The position numbers were made by a program, and so were the translations under genes. From an uncultured Collinsella sp. (GTDB taxonomy: Bacteria > Actinomycetota > Coriobacteriia > Coriobacteriales > Coriobacteriaceae): DNA of 45,502 nt. This document shows positions 41,770 through 45,502 of this stretch, piece by piece. Below the pieces are notes generated by a model. The model had not been told where the DNA came from, searched no databases, and saw only the letters and a program-made list of their open reading frames with translations. Position 1 is the stretch's first letter. The number at the start of each line of letters is the position of its first letter. The stretch covers positions 1-45,502 of the forward strand of contig URPK01000013.1 in the NCBI GenBank assembly GCA_900549715.1, given 5' to 3'.

Positions 41770-44010
41770 CTACTTCCTGAATCGTGAACCCTGGCGTTTT
41801 CTGCCCGAAGCAAAGGTAGAGCCCTTGCGAGCCTGCGAACGCAAACGCTCGATCGTTTCGTCCTCAGATGCGCCCTCAAGCATCGCCCGAATCTGAACGA
41901 CGGCATCGCGCAGACGTGCCGCCTCCTCAAAGTCCATGGCGGCGGAAGCGTTACGCATGTCTTCCTCCATGGTCTCGACGATCCGCACAAGCTCGTCATG
42001 CGGCAGCCCTTCCAGCTGCTCGGCAAGCGTCTGTTCAGGCGTCACCGTCTCTGGCACCTCGCCCTCGCCGTTTTCATCGGGTGTATAGAACGCACCATGG
42101 CCCAGAGAGTCGCCCTTCGAGCGTCCCTTGGACCCCACGGTCTTTTCGGCCTCGGCAATAAAGCTCGAAATGTCGTTGATGGCCTTGCGCACCGTCTTGG
42201 GCACAATGCCGTGTTCTTCGTTGTAGGCCATCTGGATCTCACGACGGCGCTGCGTCTCCTCGATGGCTTCTTTCATCGAATCGGTCACGACGTCGGCGTA
42301 CATGATGACCTCGCCGTCGGCATTACGAGCCGCACGGCCAATCGTCTGAATCAGCGAACGGCGGTTACGCAAGAAACCTTCCTTATCGGCATCGAGAATT
42401 GCCACCAGCGAGACCTCGGGAAGATCCAGACCCTCGCGGAGCAGGTTGATGCCAACCAAAACATCGATCTTGCCCTCGCGCAACGTTCGCAGAATCTCGA
42501 CACGGTCCATCGTCGCCGTATCGGAGTGCATGTAGTTGACCTTAATGCCGGCATCGAGCAGGTGATCGGTCAGATCCTCGGCCATGCGCTTGGTCAGCGT
42601 GGTCACCAGCACGCGCTCCTTGCGGGCCACGCGCTCGCGAATCTCGTCCTCAAGATCGTCAATCTGGCCTCGGACCGGACGAACGTCGATTTTGGGATCG
42701 AGCAGGCCGGTCGGTCGAATAATCTGTTCAACATCGTTTTGACTCACGCGCAACTCATAGTCACCCGGCGTGGCCGAAACGTAGATGAACTGCGGGATCC
42801 TCGCCTCAAACTCATCGAAGCGAAGCGGACGGTTGTCGAGCGCCGAGGGCAGGCGAAAACCATGCTCCACCAGGGTCACCTTACGCGAACGGTCACCTTC
42901 GTGCATGCCGCGAATCTGCGGCACCGTCACATGGCTCTCGTCGATGATGCAGAGCATGTCCTTGGGAAAGTAATCGATCAGGGTAAACGGCGGCTCGCCC
43001 GGTTTACGTCCATCCAGATGACGCGAATAGTTCTCGATGCCGTTGCAAAAGCCCATCGTCTCGAGCATCTCGAGGTCATAATCGGTCCGCTGCTGCAGGC
43101 GCTGTGCCTCGAGCAACTTGTCGGTCGCTTTGAGCTCCGCCACGCGCTTTTCGCATTCTTCGCTGATCGATTTCAGGGCCGCCTTCACCTTTGGCTTCTC
43201 GGTCACGTAGTGCGAAGCCGGCCACACGGGAATCGCTTCGTACTCACGCAACATCTCACCGGTAACCTCATCGATCTCGGCAATCAGTTCGACCTCGTCA
43301 CCAAAGAACTCAAAGCGCAACGGATGCTCGGCATAGGGCGGATACACGTCGACGACATCACCGCGCACGCGGAAGGTACCGCGCGCCAAATCATAGTCAT
43401 TGCGGTCGTATTGAATGTCGATGAGCGCATGAATAAAGTCATCGCGCTCGAGCGGCACCTTCTTATCGACGTTTGGTGCCAAGCCCGCATAGTCCTCGGG
43501 AGAACCGATGCCATAGATGCACGAGACCGATGCGACGACGATTACATCGCGTCGAGATAGCAGCGATGCGGTCGCCTGATGTCGCAGCATCTCGACCTCT
43601 TCGTTAATCGAGGAATCCTTCTCGATATACGTATCACTCTGCGGTACATACGCCTCGGGCTGATAATAGTCGTAGTACGAGACGAAGTAGACCACGGCGT
43701 TGTTGGGAAAGAATTCCTTGAGCTCGCTCGCGAGCTGGGCGGCGAGGGTTTTATTGGGAGCCATGACCAGCGTCGGCTTACCGAGAGCTTCGATGGTCTT
43801 GGCCATGGTAAAGGTCTTGCCCGAACCAGTCACGCCCAGCAAAACCTGATAGCGATCTCCGTCCCTCACGCCCTTCACAAGCGACTCAATGGCCTTAGGC
43901 TGGGAACCAGCGGGCTCGTATGGAGACACGACCTCAAACGGCACCTCAGAGCCCTCAACGCCAAAACGTTTGAGCTCTCCTCCAACACGCTCAACTTCAA
44001 ATTCCGCCAT
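41770..44010 (-). CDS. uvrB: Excinuclease ABC subunit B
   Basis: A 746-aa helicase-like core of nucleotide excision repair. Walker A is GVTGSGKTFTMAK; the beta-hairpin region YYDYYQPEAYVP, helicase motifs DESHVTVPQ, GINLLREGLDLPEVSLVAIL and QTIGRAARN follow; the C-terminal UVR motif is MDFEEAARLRDAV. A basic C-terminal tail (SGRKRQGSRFRK) follows. Start: ATG 44010 with AGGAG five nt upstream. No LexA box was seen in the short upstream gap, unlike uvrA. Confidence 0.97.
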   Translation of the reverse strand: MAEFEVERVGGELKRFGVEGSEVPFEVVSPYEPAGSQPKAIESLVKGVRDGDRYQVLLGVTGSGKTFTMAKTIEALGKPTLVMAPNKTLAAQLASELKEFFPNNAVVYFVSYYDYYQPEAYVPQSDTYIEKDSSINEEVEMLRHQATASLLSRRDVIVVASVSCIYGIGSPEDYAGLAPNVDKKVPLERDDFIHALIDIQYDRNDYDLARGTFRVRGDVVDVYPPYAEHPLRFEFFGDEVELIAEIDEVTGEMLREYEAIPVWPASHYVTEKPKVKAALKSISEECEKRVAELKATDKLLEAQRLQQRTDYDLEMLETMGFCNGIENYSRHLDGRKPGEPPFTLIDYFPKDMLCIIDESHVTVPQIRGMHEGDRSRKVTLVEHGFRLPSALDNRPLRFDEFEARIPQFIYVSATPGDYELRVSQNDVEQIIRPTGLLDPKIDVRPVRGQIDDLEDEIRERVARKERVLVTTLTKRMAEDLTDHLLDAGIKVNYMHSDTATMDRVEILRTLREGKIDVLVGINLLREGLDLPEVSLVAILDADKEGFLRNRRSLIQTIGRAARNADGEVIMYADVVTDSMKEAIEETQRRREIQMAYNEEHGIVPKTVRKAINDISSFIAEAEKTVGSKGRSKGDSLGHGAFYTPDENGEGEVPETVTPEQTLAEQLEGLPHDELVRIVETMEEDMRNASAAMDFEEAARLRDAVVQIRAMLEGASEDETIERLRSQARKGSTFASGRKRQGSRFRK

Positions 44011-44061
44011 GGATACTCCTAACTCATATATCTGCAGTATACGCAGGCGGCAGGCATAGTC

Positions 44062-44643
44062 CTACACGAACCGATCGGGATAGAGAGTCTTGTAGCGAAC
44101 CCAGGCATTATTGACGCGAATCAGATACGCCTGCGTCTCGGGAAAGGTGATTGCATTATGAAGCGAGGTGCTCTGCTGCGCCCATCCGTCGACATTGCCC
44201 ATGCCGGCATTGTAAGCAGCAATAGCGCTATCCGTCGAGCCATTGAAATACGTCAGCAGGTACGAGAGGTACGCGCACCCAAATTCGATATTCGTAGCGG
44301 GGTCATTCAGGTTATCGGCAGAATACTCGTCCCCGTCGACAAGGCCCTTGGCGATCATATCCTGAGCGGTTTCAGGCATAAGCTGCATGAGACCTTGGGC
44401 GCCCTGGTTGGATTCCGCCTCGGGATCCCAGTTTGATTCCGACTTGATGACGGCACACACCAGATACGGATCGAGATTATGCGAAATACTGGACTGCTTT
44501 ACATACGCCTCATAGTCAATCGGATAAAGCGGTTTAAAGAAAGCGGCGGGAGCACAAGAGTAAACGAGCGAGATAAGGCCAAAGACGAAAACGAGAGCCA
44601 GCGGCACAAAGCGATACCACGTAAAGAAACGCGTCTTAGGCAT
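44062..44643 (-). CDS. Lytic murein transglycosylase (SLT domain)
   Basis: A 193-aa exported or membrane-anchored lysozyme-like enzyme that cleaves peptidoglycan glycan strands. An N-terminal membrane segment (FVPLALVFVFGLISLVYSC) is followed by the SLT domain: catalytic Glu in IKSESNWDPEA, then GAQGLMQLMPETA and AIAAYNAGMGNV. Start: ATG 44643 with AAGGGGG six nt upstream; it overlaps the coaE stop by 8 nt (ATGCCTAA). Between coaE and uvrB on the same strand. Confidence 0.9.
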   Translation of the reverse strand: MPKTRFFTWYRFVPLALVFVFGLISLVYSCAPAAFFKPLYPIDYEAYVKQSSISHNLDPYLVCAVIKSESNWDPEAESNQGAQGLMQLMPETAQDMIAKGLVDGDEYSADNLNDPATNIEFGCAYLSYLLTYFNGSTDSAIAAYNAGMGNVDGWAQQSTSLHNAITFPETQAYLIRVNNAWVRYKTLYPDRFV

Positions 44644-45277
44644 CTGTCGCCCCCTTATTCGTAGCGTCCATAAGGCCATGGCGAGCAAGCCATGCATCCA
44701 GTTGTTCAAAGAGCGTGTTGTCGCCCGCTGCGTTATCAATCACGGTTGTGGCGAGACGGCAAAGCGAAGACTCATCGGGTTGGCAAGCGCAGCGAGCATC
44801 AAAATCGGATGGCTCCATACCACGGTGAATGGCACGTTCACGACGGACCGCCAAAGGAGCACTAACAACCATAATTTCATCCGCAAGGCCAAAGGCGTCC
44901 TCAAAGCCAGTCGGAGCAGATACTTCGACCGCAGCGAAGGGATAGCGGGGAGACGAAACCGTGCAGCAGACAGGATCGAGAATCCTCAGCGAAAGCTGCT
45001 CAATGAGAACGGGGTGCACAATGCTATTGAGCCTTGCAACCGCATCAGGAGAGACAAAAGCTCGAGAAGCGAGGATGTTACGTCGAACGCCGCCCTCCTC
45101 GTCCAAAATATCCCAGCCAAACTCTTCAGCAAGAGCATTGACGATATCCGACCCCGGCACGTACAGCGATTTGGCAAGAACGTCTAAATCGATAAGCAGG
45201 GCTCCGCGAGATTCCAGATAGCGGCAGGCAGTCGATTTACCCGAAGCAATATTGCCCAAAACAAAAACGGTAAACAT
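44636..45277 (-). CDS. coaE: Dephospho-CoA kinase
   Basis: A 213-aa kinase for the last step of coenzyme A synthesis. Walker A GNIASGKST is at the N-terminus; the DLDVLAKSLY and HPVLIEQL blocks and VVSAPLAVRRERAIHRG follow. Start: ATG 45277 with GGGAGG five nt upstream; a TTG one codon earlier is less likely. It is upstream of the transglycosylase and uvrB; rpsA-coaE-uvrB order is common in actinobacteria. Confidence 0.9.
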   Translation of the reverse strand: MFTVFVLGNIASGKSTACRYLESRGALLIDLDVLAKSLYVPGSDIVNALAEEFGWDILDEEGGVRRNILASRAFVSPDAVARLNSIVHPVLIEQLSLRILDPVCCTVSSPRYPFAAVEVSAPTGFEDAFGLADEIMVVSAPLAVRRERAIHRGMEPSDFDARCACQPDESSLCRLATTVIDNAAGDNTLFEQLDAWLARHGLMDATNKGATDA

Positions 45278-45403
45278 CAAGCCCTCCCTAACGTCAATGC
45301 GAGTTATTATCGCGCAAATACAAAGCGACAGTTCAAAAAACAGCCAAACAGTAAGAGAGTCAGAAGAAGAGCCCGTTCACAAGACACAGCTTGTATATAA
45401 CGC

Positions 45404-45434
45404 AAAAAGGGAGAGGCCGCGAGGCCTCCCCCTT
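45404..45434 (-). terminator. Terminator of the gene entering from the right edge
   Basis: AAGGGAGAGGCC (45407-45418) and GGCCTCCCCCTT (45423-45434) form a 12-bp stem with one mismatch and loop GCGA. On the minus strand a run of five T (45408-45404) follows. It must end a transcript starting beyond the window. The stretch 45281-45403 holds no recognised gene and should contain the coaE promoter. Confidence 0.85.
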
Positions 45435-45469
45435 CTCCATTCCATTGACGGCTCGGTGCCGTCCACCGG

Positions 45470-45502
45470 TCAGCGGCGCCCTGGCCTCCCACGGGCTGGC
45501 CC
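45470..45502 (-). CDS. Possible 3' end of a protein with a Gly/Arg-rich tail
   Basis: Ten codons reading GPARGRPGRR then TGA (45470-45472) on the minus strand, 36 bp before a strong terminator. Position upstream of coaE suggests ribosomal protein S1 (rpsA), by analogy with other actinobacteria, but the visible part is too short to recognise. Confidence 0.3.
   Translation of the reverse strand, partial: GPARGRPGRR

Noticed and set aside
45435..45502. A structured RNA at the right edge (GACGGC-N5-GCCGTC and other GC-rich repeats)
   Set aside because: The fragment is too short and matches no RNA class I could name. A protein tail ending at 45470 followed by a terminator is the simpler reading.

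Overview
The window looks like a chromosomal segment of a Coriobacteriia gut actinobacterium, most like Collinsella. This rests on protein style, GC-rich codon use and gene order recalled from the group; no search was run. Almost everything from 1 to 37620 is on the minus strand. A small plus-strand block lies at 37882-41704, and the minus strand resumes to the right edge.

Layout, left to right: (1) A partial and a complete tRNA-Gly(GCC) flank a GH13 alpha-glucosidase. (2) A two-gene signalling unit encodes a PAS/GAF/SpoIIE-type phosphatase and a rare STAS-plus-HATPase fusion. (3) A tRNA-Leu(GAG) is followed by 590 bp of non-coding DNA holding two nested inverted repeats of one family. (4) oppABCDF encodes an oligopeptide ABC importer. 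(5) secG, gpmI, tpiA, pgk and gap form a lower-glycolysis block divided by terminators. (6) whiA and rapZ follow. (7) At 19681-30109 lies a putative sialic-acid catabolic locus: nanE, a ROK kinase, a NanA-type lyase, two tandem AXE1-family esterase-like proteins (one without its catalytic serine) and a four-gene PepT-family ABC importer with a fused permease-ATPase. (8) uvrC, murJ, ybaK and uvrA follow. (9) The plus-strand block is mrp plus two flavoproteins. (10) uvrB, a lytic transglycosylase and coaE end the window, possibly followed by the tail of one more gene.

From memory, many actinobacteria carry uvrB/uvrA/uvrC-rapZ-yvcK-whiA-gap-pgk-tpiA-secG as a conserved cluster. Here that cluster can be read through the whole window, with three changes: the ~10.4-kb sialic-acid locus sits between uvrC and rapZ, yvcK is missing between rapZ and whiA, and gpmI sits between tpiA and secG.

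Working model for the accessory part: the binding lipoprotein and the SatABCD/NanBCDF-like importer bring in sialic acid. The intact AXE1 esterase may remove O-acetyl groups. The lyase makes ManNAc and pyruvate, the ROK kinase makes ManNAc-6-P, and NanE makes GlcNAc-6-P. The substrate is inferred from context only. The nan genes are separated by long hairpins, and the importer's upstream region carries several palindromes that look like operators. A near-consensus LexA box lies upstream of uvrA. I saw no IS element, prophage or CRISPR array.
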